Shown in pieces: positions 9,873 to 20,632 of a stretch of 64,000 nucleotides of DNA. Each line of letters starts with the position of its first letter. Position 1 is the stretch's first letter. A program made the translations under genes and the position numbers. This DNA is from Dendrolimus kikuchii. Its lineage: Eukaryota; Arthropoda; Insecta; Lepidoptera; Lasiocampidae. Where the stretch lies: contig CM034413.1 in the NCBI GenBank assembly GCA_019925095.2, positions 749,001 through 813,000 on the forward strand, in the 5' to 3' direction. The notes under the pieces are model-generated. The model searched no databases and was not told the origin of the DNA. It was given only the letters and a program-made list of their open reading frames with translations.

Positions 9873-10429
9873 ACATTTACTGATAAAAGAAAATGTAGAC
9901 TGTTGTTGGATGCAAGCTAACATAAGCTACCTACTAACTAACCATCAGCTAAGCTTCTTACCTTTTACCTTACAACTTATCAACCGTCCTACTATTAATT
10001 TCGAAAAATCTTTTTGTTTAATTCATCTCTAACTTAATAACAACAAATTTACCAACGTACGAATATCTCTTTCACCCCCTAACCTTCATTACCGAACAAC
10101 TAGTCTTCTCGCCTGACATCCCACAATTTCATACCCCAATTCGTCGTCTCAGCTCTGCCCTTTCATATAATATTTTCGTGCACTAGTTTATCTTATTTTG
10201 CAACTTTAAGTTCTTTGGCTAAACCTCTATCTCAATTTTCTGTACCTTATTTTAATTATTCATATATTTGTTTGTTTGTTAACCTGAAACCCGGAGTTCT
10301 ATATTTATTTCATCCCCGGAATACAAGGTAACAGGGGAAATATTTGGAAATAGGGAACCAAAAGAGTTTAGTAATAATACCAGCTCGTAAATGTCGTGGG
10401 TTCGGACCTAACAATTTTGTGTTCCGGAA
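9873..10429. other. Unassigned stretch
   Basis: AT-rich, pyrimidine-rich on the + strand around 9950-10250. No coding signal or repeat family recognised. Confidence 0.4.
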
Positions 10430-10668
10430 CTGATAATAGCGCTTGTCTGGCTTAGCGGGTTGGACACATTGATTATGTCGATGTGTAGGTTTGATCACGA
10501 TGTTTTCCTTCACCGTACGTACGTAAGCACGTGGCGATTGTAACAATACACATATTAAGTAAGAAAACTGCCTAAGTGGTGCATGAGTTCCAGCGAAGAT
10601 TCGAACCCGCACCCATTGAGTTTTGGACATGAAAGCGCTATCTCGGCCTAGTGATTAGCACATTTATG
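10430..10668 (-). mobile_element. SINE-C (tRNA-derived, lepidopteran type)
   Basis: On the minus strand: GGCCGAGATAGCGC, then a B-box GCGGGTTCGAATCTTCG, then the phrase GGTGAAGGAAAACATCGTG. That combination is widespread in lepidopteran genomes. Single copy here and clearly decayed. Confidence 0.65.
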
Positions 10669-10835
10669 TAGACGAAATCATTTACTCACACGATTTTTGT
10701 AATAATTTACACTACTTAATAATTTTTAAATGTTGGTTAACTTAAAGAACATCTAAACTTCGTAATAAAATAGAAAATGTATCAGATTAATCATCTAAAC
10801 TTAGGTTATTATCTTAAGTTAGGTTTTTTGAAACA

Positions 10836-10945
10836 GATTGCTTTAAGCGATGTGGCCGCCTATTGTCTCTCCATGACAATATTGTAATTGTGTATTTTTG
10901 AAATTTATTTTTGGTGAGCAATAAAGTGTTATCTATCTAAATACA
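10836..10945 (+). mobile_element. LINE-C 3'UTR tail
   Basis: AAGCGATGTGGCCGCC, then GAGCAATAAAGTGTT, then ATCTATCT. The same order (GCGATAAG.CCGCC, AATAAAG, tetranucleotide tail) is seen at 46765 and 53232. No coding is attached. Confidence 0.6.
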
Positions 10946-11251
10946 CAATGTACCAAAATATTACTCAAAAAATTATCTTATAAAACAAACAGGTATATAA
11001 AATATACATATACTGTCAGTAGTTCACGTGACATGTGAAAATAAATCGTGTTTATTGTCTTGCATGGTCCAAAACGAGTAATAGTTCTCAAACTACAAAC
11101 AAAAATATATAATACTGGTATGTCGTTGCCAAATCGCTTGAGCGTATTTCGTAGCAAGCGCAAACGTCGCGGCCGAGGTCATTCATAGTATACCTACGTG
11201 ATACGTAAACGCGACTACATTAATATGTAGAATCATTAAGTTGACGCTCTC
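10946..11251. other. Unassigned stretch
   Basis: Nothing recognised. The right end probably holds decayed LINE-B coding. Confidence 0.35.
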
Positions 11252-11455
11252 GAGACGCTTGGACCGTGGAGTCCTGAGGCGATAAGCCTCTACCAAAATT
11301 TATCAAAACGACTCATTGACTCTTCAGGTGATCAGAAGGCTGGTGCTTACCTAGGGCAACGGATCAGTATAGCGATCCAGCGAGGAAACGTAGCCCGTCT
11401 TCTGTGCACCTTATCCATAGAAGACGATTATCTAGACTCAGTATTCTACTCATAG
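11252..11455 (+). pseudogene. LINE-B polymerase C-terminus, open to its stop
   Basis: 67 codons without interruption: ETLGPWSPEAISLYQNLSKR, LIDSSGDQKAGAYLGQRISI, AIQRGNVARLLCTLSIEDDY, LDSVFYS and TAG. It has no ATG and is out of frame with the bases just upstream, so it is a 5'-damaged fragment. It is the best-preserved copy of this C-terminal signature here. The region after the stop, to about 11590, is probably its AT-rich 3'UTR. Confidence 0.7.
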
Positions 11456-12071
11456 TCTTGAGGGACTATGGGTAGAATACAATACAAATAAGTTAAGTTT
11501 TCTTTTAGTGTATTCGATTACTTATAAATTTCTTCATTGTGCTTATAATTTATGTATAATAAATAATAAATTTAATTAAGTTGATACTTTCATCTTTTTT
11601 TGCAAGGCAAGAAGTGCTTTTTATTTTTCTATAGGTGATCTAAACTTTCTTTACTACATGCACATTTTAATATTAAAATTTCTCGTGTGCATTCAATTTC
11701 ATCTTGTATAAGAGTGGAATAAAATATCAGCGTTTCTGCCGCTCGTCTGCGTCGCTTTCCTGCATGCACAGCTCATTGTCTATTTTGTTGTTTTGCGCCC
11801 CCGTGCCAACGGATAAGCGATGACAAGTTGAGCTCCAGTTCGGAAGGGCTCTAGATACGTCCACTTTATGCATCGGACGGGTTTCAAATGGGAAAAAACA
11901 CACTCTTTTTATTTGGAATCCAAGATGTATGCAATTAGTTTTCATACAAATATATTTTGTTTGAATTTTTTCCAATGGTATTCATCATTATATTAATACC
12001 TGAAGCAAAAACTTCGTACCCCTTTTTACGAAAATTGCTCGCACGGAGGAGTATGAAATTTCGCACACTTA
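11456..12071. other. Unassigned AT-rich stretch
   Basis: Likely LINE-B 3'UTR at first, then unrecognised. No exon-like signals. Confidence 0.35.
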
Positions 12072-12851
12072 TCTATACTAATATTATAAAGCTGAAGAGT
12101 TTGTTTGTTTGTTTAAACGCGCTAATCTCAGGAACCGCTGGTCCGATTTGAAAAATTCTTTCAGTGTTGAATGGTACATTTATCGAGGAAGGCTATAGGC
12201 TATATTATATTTAAAAAAAAATCAGTGATCCTTACTAAAAGTCCAATAATGTAACCCAAGGTGTAAAAAAATGACCCGAAAAAATCCTTACACGGCGTGC
12301 GCTGCGAAAACTATTGATTATAGAACAAAACAATGTACTACCACTTTGCAGAACATATAATTGTCTACAAAAAATATAGCGTAACCATATGTCTAACTAT
12401 TGTAGTTATCTCACAATAAGTGTTTTCTTTTATTTTTTTAAATAATTAAAATGCCGTCGCTTCAAAAACTCTTTATTTTATACCTTGGTATTAATCCTTA
12501 TCAAAATAAATTACTCCATATTCAAGACGAATTCAATACCTTTTTAGAACTTTTTGAATTATTCAATTCGGACGTTTCATTCAAAAGATATCGCGATATT
12601 TAAAATGTAAGTATTAGTGTTGTAGCCAAATATACTAATATTGTTTGATTGAACGCGCTAATCTCAGGAACTACTGGTCTGATTTGAAAAAATCTTTCAG
12701 TGTTGGATAGCCCATTTATCGAGGAAGGCTATAGGCTATATATCATCACGCTAAGACCAATAGGAGCGGAGCAGCAATGAAAAATGTTTCAAAATCGGGA
12801 GGGGGGCTTTGAAAACAAATTCCACGCGGACGGCGTGGCGGGCACAGCTAG
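12072..12851 (+). mobile_element. Composite Helitron-like element, copy 1
   Basis: Starts TC (A/TCTATACTAATATTATAAAG) and ends GGGCACAGCTAG/T, the Helitron rule of insertion between A and T. A second 5' Helitron block (ATACTAATATTG, GAACGCGCTAATCTCAGG, GAGGAAGGCTATAGGC) begins near 12637 and supplies the 3' half. About 440 bp of unrelated AT-rich DNA (12215-12635) lies between the two heads. The same arrangement occurs in reverse at 61866-62830. No Rep/helicase coding, so non-autonomous. Confidence 0.75.
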
Positions 12852-13156
12852 TAGTTTATATAGAGAAGTGCATTACTTAAATCAATAAAAAAAACATTAC
12901 ACACACTACCATGTATTTGACACACACACGCATATATACTCTTTTGTTTATTGTTAAAGTCAAATTAACAGTGTAGCCTTGGCGAAATCTGTGATTATAG
13001 AAGTATAGTCTTTGACAACAGAACCTTGATAATGTTCAAACTTATAATTTAAATTAATTATGGTTGAATTTCGACCACTGGGCGACCACTAGTTTATGTT
13101 ATGCAGCCAAAAGGTATGCAAAACGTAGGAATATTATCTTTACATAGTTTTTTTTT
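12852..13156. other. Unassigned stretch
   Basis: Short CA-repeat traces; nothing else recognised. Confidence 0.35.
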
Positions 13157-13863
13157 ATCCGTGCAGAAACGGAGAAAGAATACAATTTCCTGCGGCCGGG
13201 CGGCCTGTCGTAAGAGGAGACTTAACAACCCACAGTCAGGTGGTAGGGCATTTGCCCGACTGAATGGATACCACCCCTGGTCTAAAGTATGTCGCCATAA
13301 CAACCTTGAATTGTGTTCCGGCATTAGTGACCGGGTTCCAGTCTCCCTCAAGAGAGCAGCAGCGTATTTGTAGCACCTCTGGTGTTAATAAAACTACGTT
13401 TTAACGGTTTTAAGCGCGGTAATTTTATTTGATTTTGGTTTTTCCGACGTTTCGGCCACTTTTCAGTGGCCGTGATCACGGAAGACAAAGATGTCAAGTG
13501 TCAACGAGTATTGTTAAAGTTTTATTTAGCCTACCGCCAACTTATTAATTTTAATTATTTAATTTTTAATTTTGTTTATGGTTATTATTTAATCTATGGG
13601 AGCCTAATCTAATTTACTACCGCTTCGCAACATGTTATGGCTTGAAGAGAAGAAGCGGCGCAAGAAACTCTTCAGCAAACATGCCTAGCTCTAATAATTT
13701 TATATAATATTAAAATGGGTGGAAGGAAAAATAAAAGTAATTATCAGTCAAGTTGGTTTGTGTTCCGTTGTACGCAGACCTCTGGTGTTGCAAATGTCCA
13801 TAGGCGATGGTAACCGCTTTCCATCAAGTGGACCGTCTGCCTGTCTGCTGCAATAAAAAAAAA
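13157..13863 (+). mobile_element. SINE-A interrupted by a PLE fragment
   Basis: Begins at the family 5' end (ATCCGTGCAGAAACGG) and runs to GGTGTT at 13386. It resumes at 13778 with the same 12 bp (ACCTCTGGTGTT) and continues to the A-tail at 13863. The repeated 12 bp is the target-site duplication of the insert at 13387-13777. Confidence 0.9.
13387..13777 (-). mobile_element. Penelope-like element, 5'-truncated
   Basis: 391 bp, sense on the minus strand. The left end carries the terminal repeat unit (AAAACTACGTTTTAACGG, then TTTCGGCCACTTTTCAGTGG, then CCGTGATCACGG). The right part matches the 3'UTR of the element at 43703-44558 up to its stop codon, where this copy breaks off. It is flanked by a perfect 12-bp duplication, so it is a true insertion and younger than the SINE-A it split. 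Confidence 0.8.
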
Positions 13864-14034
13864 CATAGTTTAGAACAAAGTCGCTTTTCGCGTCTATCTG
13901 TCTGTCTGTATACTCGCTAACTCCTTATAAAGCACGCAACGCATTTTTAAGCAGTTTTCAACATCAGCTCAGGTGAGGCATATGGAGTACTGCTCACACC
14001 TTTATGGATGGCCCCTAATCATAATCTCCATTTT

Positions 14035-14159
14035 TTATTTATTTATTGCAAGAGTTCAGCAGACAGGCAGACGGCCTACTTGATGGAAAGCGGTTACCAT
14101 CGCCTATGGACATTTGCAACACCAAAGGTGCTACAAATGCGCTGCTGCTCTCTTAAATG
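14035..14159 (-). mobile_element. SINE-A, strongly 5'-truncated, with TSD
   Basis: Only the 3' ~125 bp are present. CTCCATTTT occurs at 14026-14034 and 14160-14168, a 9-bp target-site duplication. Truncation plus a duplication points to target-primed reverse transcription. Confidence 0.85.
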
Positions 14160-14380
14160 CTCCATTTTAGTATGAACTCAAAAAAACCTCATAATTAATT
14201 TCACTAATAATTTTAGCACGAAATAAAAGCTGACACGAAATCCAACGAATGTAGGATATTTTAGTCCATAAAATATACAAAGGGTAATTTCACACCTAAT
14301 CGCATGGGGTTGCCAGTGTTGAAAATGCCGGTAAACTGTTAGAAATACAGCTCAAATGTTACATATTTTACATATTACTG

Positions 14381-14622
14381 CCAGGTGGTAGGGCATTTGC
14401 CCGACTGGATAACTACCACCCCTGGTCTAAAGCATGTCGCCATAACAACCTTGAGTTGTGTTCCGGCATTAGTGATCAGGTTCCAGTCTCCCTTAAGAGA
14501 GCAGCAGCGCATTTGTAGCAACTTGCTGTTGCAAATGTCCATAGGCGATGGTAACCGCTTTCCATCGAGTGGGCCGTCTGCCTGTCTGCTGATCTCCTGC
14601 CATAAAAAAAAGAAAAAAAAAT
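14381..14622 (+). mobile_element. SINE-A, 5'-truncated
   Basis: Starts at CCAGGTGGTAGGGC and ends CTGCCATAAAAAAAAG plus A-run. Confidence 0.85.
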
Positions 14623-14738
14623 ATATTTAAAGTATTTACTCATCCGCGACCATGTCGCTATTCAACGCCGAAATTGAAGGAGTGACCCGACTAGGTGAAA
14701 TTGATGATCGTGATTCAAGATTCTTTAGATTGTGAGAG

Positions 14739-15220
14739 AATTTGAAACTGAAAACGCCTGTCAGCAGAACAAGTTTATACAACAACTCCTTTAGCATCCA
14801 GGCCCTTCAAATCTATAATGCACTACCACTGAACATCAAGCTATATATACTGTCATTGTTTACTTTTGTATGTATATAATATAATACTTGTATTTATGTA
14901 TATAGGTATATATAATGTGTGTTGTGGTAGGTACATAATTATGTATTATTGTTTATAATTATTAAATTATCTTATATATTACTATTTATTAATTAATAAA
15001 CTAAATTATTGCACTAGTGCTGGTTTAGTAACTACCGACTTTTATTGTCCTTGTTAACTCCATCCAAAGGTTGTCTGGAAGGAATCGCCATGGGCGATAA
15101 GACCGCCGATTGTACTAGTATTGTTGCGTGGTATTTTTATGAAACACTTTTATTTATTATTAATATTATACAACAAGTATTAACTCTTATTATTATTTTA
15201 AATATTAATCTTAATCTTAC
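14739..15220 (+). mobile_element. LINE-C C-terminal coding and 3'UTR
   Basis: 34 codons read NLKLKTPVSRTSLYNNSFSI then QALQIYNALPLNIK (14739-14840). The RTSLYNNSF...YNALP pattern is the C-terminus of jockey/CR1-type polymerases. AT-rich 3'UTR follows with GGTTGTCTGGAAGGAATCGC and GGGCGATAAGACCGCC near 15070-15105, the block that marks LINE-C tails at 46765. The frame has no start and is a fragment. Confidence 0.6.
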
Positions 15221-16131
15221 TCAATGTTAATTTTAGATTCGTAAGAGGGGGCGAGGAGGTAGGTGGTAAGTCACCTGTCATCGCTGTCAACCACTATTGA
15301 CAGTGACATTTTATTATACAGGTTAAATGTTACTACAGTATTTACATATTAATGTTCTTGATTTTATGTAGCATTTTTGTACACTAAAGTATATTCTATT
15401 CTATTATTGAGTGAATCTTCGGTATGTATTCGCGCGAATCATTAGCCGCAAGTATTTTTTAAATCTTATATCTTCTTCTTAAGAAGTTTTCAGTTTTAAG
15501 TGCCTTGTTGGTTAAGAATAATAAACATTAATTATCGATATTGTACCCAAATTGAAGGATCTACCACGAGTACTCAGGAGATTGAACTATTTGTGTTCGA
15601 GCGATTTAATTTCTAAAATGTAATTTTAGCAGTTGGCAACATTGTTACAGAAGAGTGCGCATCGTGACGCCATCCACTTTGAAATGTTACATACGGACTA
15701 CTGATGTTTTTATTGCTCCCCACAACGAACGTTTGCGCCATGAATTCTTAATACTGGAGGTTTGCGCCCCGTTGTCGGCCACTGTAACACTTGGACTCGC
15801 AATTATTAACTTTACTGGAGATGAAAATATTTTGTAAATAACTTTCATACACGTTTCAAAAGGCTATTTTAAAAACTCAGACAGGTTAAGGCTCCTACTG
15901 CCGCAAAAGGTCGAAGCGGGGCGCAATCGAAACAACTTTTCGTCGGTAATTACTGATCAATAATTTACCAAAAAAATTATCATAAATCTTCATGGTATGA
16001 GAAGTAACCTTTTTTTCGTAATTTTTCTGTAGTTATTTTAAGTTATGAAAAAAATATCCAAATTATTGACATTAAACCATTTTGCTCCCTAAATAATTAT
16101 CAACACTAGATAAAAACATATCATAATCTAT
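15221..16131. other. Mostly unassigned stretch
   Basis: 15235-15405 looks like another LINE tail, because it ends in a short TATTC repeat (GTATATTCTATTCTATTATT). The rest has no recognised gene or repeat. The small + frame at 15655-15837 has no motif or splice context. Confidence 0.35.
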
Positions 16132-16386
16132 AATAAAACTACGTTTTAACGGTTTTAAGCGCGGTAATTTATTAGGCTCCCATAAAGTAAATAATAAACA
16201 AAATTAAAACTAAATAATTAAAAATAACAAATTGGCGGTAGGCTATAAATAAAACTTTAACAATACTCGTTGACACTTGACATCTTTGTCTTCCGTGATC
16301 ACGGCCACTGAAAAGTGGCCGAAACGTCGGAATAACAAAAATCAAATAAATTACCACGCTTAAAACCGTTAAAACGTAGTTTTATT
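16132..16386. mobile_element. PLE-derived inverted terminal pair (MITE-like)
   Basis: Two copies of the PLE terminal unit face each other: TAATAAAACTACGTTTTAAC at the left and its reverse complement at the right, joined by TAGGCTCCCATA and a short AT-rich piece. It equals the outer parts of the 43703-44558 element with the coding region removed. The hammerhead-like motif is at 16291-16332. Confidence 0.7.
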
Positions 16387-16499
16387 ATGTATACAAATCG
16401 CGAAAACTTAATAATTAGGTTTTATAACTTTTTTAAATACTACTTTAGTTTCTATATATCATTTAAGAGCTACGCTCTTATCGGTGAAGCCTCCTTCAA

Positions 16500-16760
16500 T
16501 CTTCTCAATTATGGGCCAGTTATTTTACTTCTATGTACGACACGACATCCACTTCTTCTTTTATTTGATCCATGAATGCTCGCCTTGGTCTTCTCTTTCC
16601 TATCCTTGCTCCACTTTGCTTTCAATTAACGTGCATAAGGTGTCGTGTCGTAGCAAATGGCCAAACATCTTCCCCCTTCTTTCTTCCAAAGTTTTTAAAA
16701 TTGTGCGTTTCTCCTTTATCATATCCAGTACTTCTTCATTGTTCTTCTTTTCTTTTGCTT
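16500..16760 (-). pseudogene. LINE polymerase C-terminal remnant
   Basis: Minus strand reads VLDMIKEKRTILKTLEERRG, KMFGHLLRHDTLCTLIESKV, EQG, then after a 1-nt shift RKRRPRRAFMDQIKEEVDVV and SYIEVK. The order FGHLLRHD, then R..RPR.AFMDQI, is the C-terminal tail of many arthropod LINEs. It is distinct from LINE-A and RTE, and too decayed to have appeared as a single frame. Confidence 0.55.
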
Positions 16761-16884
16761 TATTTTATTCAGAATAAAATAATAATGCATCTGAAAAGCG
16801 GCCGCGTCTATGGAATCCCCGCTATCGATCGACAAATCAGTGCCGAAAAATCCTCAACAACGTTGGTGTTGATACAAGCCTTAA

Positions 16885-17127
16885 AATAATAATAATAATC
16901 GGCAGACAAACACACATATTGTATATCACCAAATTAAGCAAGTTACATTTGTGTTATGGGTAATATACAACAGACTACTCTGGGGCCGATCCCAGACACC
17001 CAGACCATAGTAAATAACGGAGAAAATACGTTTCCGTAATTTACTATACCAGGAATCGAACCCGGAGCCTCTGCGTTGCAGTGAGGTACGCCGGCAATGC
17101 CTTAGCCCGCTCAGCCACAGAGGCCGT
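16885..17127 (-). mobile_element. SINE-B with (ATT)n tail
   Basis: Near full length. The tail AATAATAATAATCGGCAGAC at the left is the reverse of ...CCGATTATTATT. The B-box GGAATCGAACCC is intact on the reverse strand. Confidence 0.85.
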
Positions 17128-17159
17128 CAAAATGAAATATATCTCTAGTTAGACGCGTT

Positions 17160-17235
17160 TCAGGGACTTTCTAGCTGCTCCTTCTTTTTAAAACAGCAAT
17201 ACCACGTTGCGAAGTGGTGTTTACATACCTAGAAC
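17160..17235 (-). repeat. Rep-P/PLE 3'UTR-like remnant
   Basis: ACCACGTTGCGAAGTGGTG and CTGCTCCTTCTTTTTAAA are a decayed form of the CGCTTCGCAACGTGTT...GAAGAAGCGG motif found in Rep-P and in PLE 3'UTRs. Confidence 0.4.
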
Positions 17236-17305
17236 AGGAAGTATACTTGAGTTTCAATTTATACGTATGGCACACACATAATTATATCGAATGATTTTAA
17301 AATAT

Positions 17306-17751
17306 TGTTAAACCTTAGCCCTTCGACAAAGACTAATTCCAAAAAGCACGCTATTACCTGTCGGCATTCGAACCAATTGTAATACCTTTATGATTGTATT
17401 CTTTTGTTTACTTGTTTATTGATTATTGTGGAGAACAGCCTATTGTACTCGTTTATGGCCGTTTGCAGGTATAATTAAGCAGGTGTGCGGATTACGATTT
17501 CTAGGAAATTAAGTCGACGATACGGGCGGGCACACTTGTATCTGTGAAGTATAAAACGACGGCAGGATGGAGAGGGGGGCAGTCAAAGCGATAACACAAG
17601 CGAGGCAAGACGTGTGTACATTTTATTGACGGACTTTGCGCGTGTTATTGAATTGTGCATTACGTTGTTATGTTATACGTGTTTGTATAGTTCTAATAAA
17701 TTCTATAATAATTCCAACGGCATTTTTAATTCGAGTCCCGCACTCGTAACA
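17306..17751 (+). mobile_element. Solo LTR (LTR-A), best copy
   Basis: 446 bp from TGTTAAACCTTAGCC to CCGCACTCGTAACA, flanked on both sides by ATAT, a 4-bp target-site duplication. The TATA box AAGTATAAAACGACGG lies near 17549, and AATAAATTCTATAATAATTCC near 17694 supplies a polyadenylation signal in the expected R region. No internal region, primer-binding site or polypurine tract adjoins it. Confidence 0.9.
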
Positions 17752-17890
17752 ATATTGATTCATTTATATACTGGGGCTTCATGTGCGTTAACTCATCGCG
17801 ATATCTGCGTGAGAGGGCCTAAATCTTTAATACTATCCACAGATGAAGCCCCACCTTTAAGGATAGCAACTGATCTTTTTTTATTATATT

Positions 17891-18175
17891 CTAGCGGCCC
17901 CGGCAGACGTTATCCTGCTCTGAAAAAATAAATATCTAAGATCCGAACCCAACGCCACCTACCGGTTCCAATTGTGGATTTAAATCATCCGGGGACCCAC
18001 TCAAACACAAAAAAAAGAAATCACCAAAATCTCTCTAGGTGATTAGGATTCTAGAACCCGATCTCAGCGCCACCTACCGGTTCCAACTCCTCACCAATTT
18101 TCAGCTAAATCGGTACAGCCGTTTTGAGTTATAAATCGTGTAACTACTAACACAATTTTCTTTTTTATATATAGA
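17891..18175 (-). mobile_element. Helitron-like, complete ends
   Basis: CTAG at 17891-17894 is the 3' end and GA at 18174-18175 the 5' TC, read on the minus strand. It contains CGCCACCTACCGGTTCCAA twice, the same unit amplified in the element at 21563-22529. Confidence 0.7.
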
Positions 18176-18293
18176 TTTTTTTTTTGTCGCTGGAGTACAG
18201 CAGACAGGCAGACGGCCCACCTGATGGAAAGCGGTTACCGTCGCCTGTGGACGTTTGCAACACCAGAGGTGTCACTAAGGCGCTGCCGGCCTC
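18176..18293 (-). mobile_element. SINE-A relative, divergent
   Basis: T-run, then CAGCAGACAGGCAGACGGCC and a variant body (CACCTGATGG, GTCGCCTGTGGACG, GCGCTGCCGGCC). Closer to the generic lepidopteran 3' end than to the other copies here. Abuts the Helitron. Confidence 0.65.
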
Positions 18294-18394
18294 GAAGAAA
18301 TTTTATGACACCCTTTTTAAAAAACCCTATGTTGTAGCGCTGTTGGAAAAACCTATATACTTATATAATATAGATTTTCATATTTTGTAAACTG

Positions 18395-18735
18395 TCACTG
18401 TCAGTTCAGTTTTTGATTCAAATTCAAATTCAAAAGTTTTTATTCAAAATAAGTTCCACTGGAGAACACTTTTTGAAGGTCATACATGTAAGTTAACTTC
18501 CTATTCTATGTACACCGCTTCGCAACGTGTTGATGCTGTAAAGGAGAAGAAGCGGCAAGAAACTCCCCAGCAACACGTCTAGCTAAATATTGTTTTTCTT
18601 TATATTTCATATTCTATTCATATCTCAAATCCTTTTTTTTTACAAGTTTTGTACAGAAGTATGTTACAGAATTACTTTTTGAAGAATTAATGGAGTTGTA
18701 GCAAACAATGCATACTCAATAAGACCAAGACAATA
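18395..18735 (+). repeat. Rep-P, uninterrupted copy
   Basis: ATTCAAATTCAAATTCAAAA, GTTCCACTGGAGAACACTTT, CCGCTTCGCAACGTGTTG and GGAGAAGAAGCGGCAAGAAA. The reverse copy at 38741-39597 matches along its length but carries a LINE-A. This copy preserves that insertion site empty (ACAGAAGTATGTTACAG near 18651). The GAAGAAGCGG motif is shared with PLE 3'UTRs. Confidence 0.75.
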
Positions 18736-18909
18736 AAAGGAAAGAAAAATAATGTTATAGTTATAATAATGACATGACGTACTAAAATGTTATGCTGCAA
18801 TATGTCTCCACAAATTCCTTACAAGCATGGCAAGATAAAAAAAAAGATTTGTACGTAAGCTATGCTAAGATGTAGTGTACTATTGAGGTGCATAGAAATT
18901 AAATAAACT

Positions 18910-19059
18910 GATCGAATTTGGTGATGTCAGGAGCCTTAAGAACAGACGAGCGTGCATGACAAAGAAGCAAGTGAGGTGTGTAAGAATAAGCCTGAATAGC
19001 GCTCTGTTGTTCGTGCCTACCCCGCAAGGGAACTGGCGTGAAGTTATGTATGTATGTAT
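18910..19059 (+). mobile_element. LINE-A 3' fragment
   Basis: About 150 bp ending GTGAAGTTATGTATGTATG. The segment for MTRVMNV is deleted. Confidence 0.85.
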
Positions 19060-19608
19060 GATCGAAATTCAGATCAAACCATCGGGTATTTCCCACTAGG
19101 CGCGATTAAGCCGCCATCGTGCTACTGCAGTGCCGTTACTGTGCCGCCGCAACACAGTTATCACTATCGAGCGAGCATCAGTGATGGAGCGGTGGTATGG
19201 GAGGGCGGAAAACTATTGCCGGCTTGTCGGGTGCTATCCGACAAAGATGCCAACCAATGGAATAAAATGTCGCAAATACCACAAGCCCTAAGACCTTACT
19301 CGCAAAAAGAAATCTTATTTTCGCCTTGAGGCAAAGATTTCCCGAATTTGGGGAACATTTGCTAAATTTAATATATTATAAAACATACGAATCGCTCAAC
19401 GCGTCGGCCTAAGGGATTTCGCTTAATAACGTATTACAATTTTGGTAGCGTCAGCAGAAAAACATTGTATATTTCTAAATTGTCTCGCTACAGGCTTCGT
19501 CTCCCTTGAGTCGGCGTGTAGAATTATCTTCTAAACATTTTTTGTTGAATTGAATCAATATTCATGTTTTTTCATTATGAAAACCTCAGACCGCTATATT
19601 TGTTACTA
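19060..19608. other. Unassigned stretch with one open frame
   Basis: A + frame at 19054-19329 (Pro/Ser-rich, starting inside the LINE-A tail) has no recognised domain or splice sites. Its first half (19075-19240) is less AT-rich than the flanks. I do not call it a gene. Confidence 0.35.
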
Positions 19609-19609
19609 A

Positions 19610-19718
19610 CATACATACATACATACATAACTTCACGCCAGTTCCCTTGTGGGGTAGGCACGAACAACAGAGTGCCATTTAGGCTTATTCTTACACACCT
19701 CACTTGCCTCTTTGACAT
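19610..19718 (-). mobile_element. LINE-A 3' terminal fragment
   Basis: (ACAT)n tail and the last ~90 bp of coding. Confidence 0.85.
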
Positions 19719-20558
19719 TGTTACTAACAATTGTCAAATATTATATTTTATACTACGGTGTTATTGATTCTTGATATGGGTTTGTTTATTTAAAAACTAG
19801 ATCCCGCTTTTGTCTGAGTTTGTCCTAAAAATTCACAATATAGACATAATTGTTAACAACATGTACCCTTACGTATTTGCTCGCCTTCATATCATATTTC
19901 CGGCGATGACACGTGTTATTTACCTCGCCCTACGTCTGTCCAGACGCAAGCCGCAAGATACCATACATAGTAGTCATAGCGGATACGAAAATTTAAGACA
20001 AGAGTTTCAATTACTAATTGAAACAGTTTAATAAGAAATGCGATAAAAATTTGAATTGATTTTCGTTGCATCATTTTGGAGCCTATTCGCTACAAACTTT
20101 CGGATAGACTGACAGATAAAAAAAAAACTAAAATTTATGAGTACGCATTGTATAAATAGCAGTTTTCACTTAAACTTTGGCGTTTATCTTGAAGTTATAG
20201 ACAGGCACATCAATTTTATTAGTAGAGATAAGTTCTTTAAAATTCCGAATAGTATTTTTTTGTTATCCGTACGAACGGGGATAGCACATCGGAAATTGTA
20301 AAGTGAAATTGGGTAGTCATTTCATAAATTGCATTCGACCTACCCCCGCGATGGTTTAATATGGAATCAACCAATATTCACCCCGTGGTACATTTATTAT
20401 TTAAAATCCACCCCTATGTAGGCTAAATGGGGGCTATAAGAAAAATTGAATATATTTTATTACATTTCCCACCGTTCAGATTTGTAAGGGGAAATGCCAT
20501 CTTTACAATTTTTTGGTTTAGTGGGGCTACGTTATTTTGTGCGATCAATGTTAAGGGA
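19719..20558. other. Unassigned stretch
   Basis: No gene or family recognised in 840 bp. A perfect palindrome GTTTCAATTA-C-TAATTGAAAC lies at 20004-20024. The + frame at 19810-20031 has no motif. Confidence 0.4.
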
Positions 20559-20632
20559 CCTAAATGGCGCCCTGTTGTTCGTGCCTACCCCGCAAGGGAA
20601 CTGGCGTGAAGTTATGTATGTATGTATGTAAT
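20559..20632 (+). mobile_element. LINE-A 3' terminal fragment
   Basis: Only about the last 20 codons plus the TATG tail. Confidence 0.8.

Noticed and set aside
19054..19329. 91-codon frame as a host gene
   Set aside because: It starts inside a LINE-A tail, has no domain, and no splice sites bound it.
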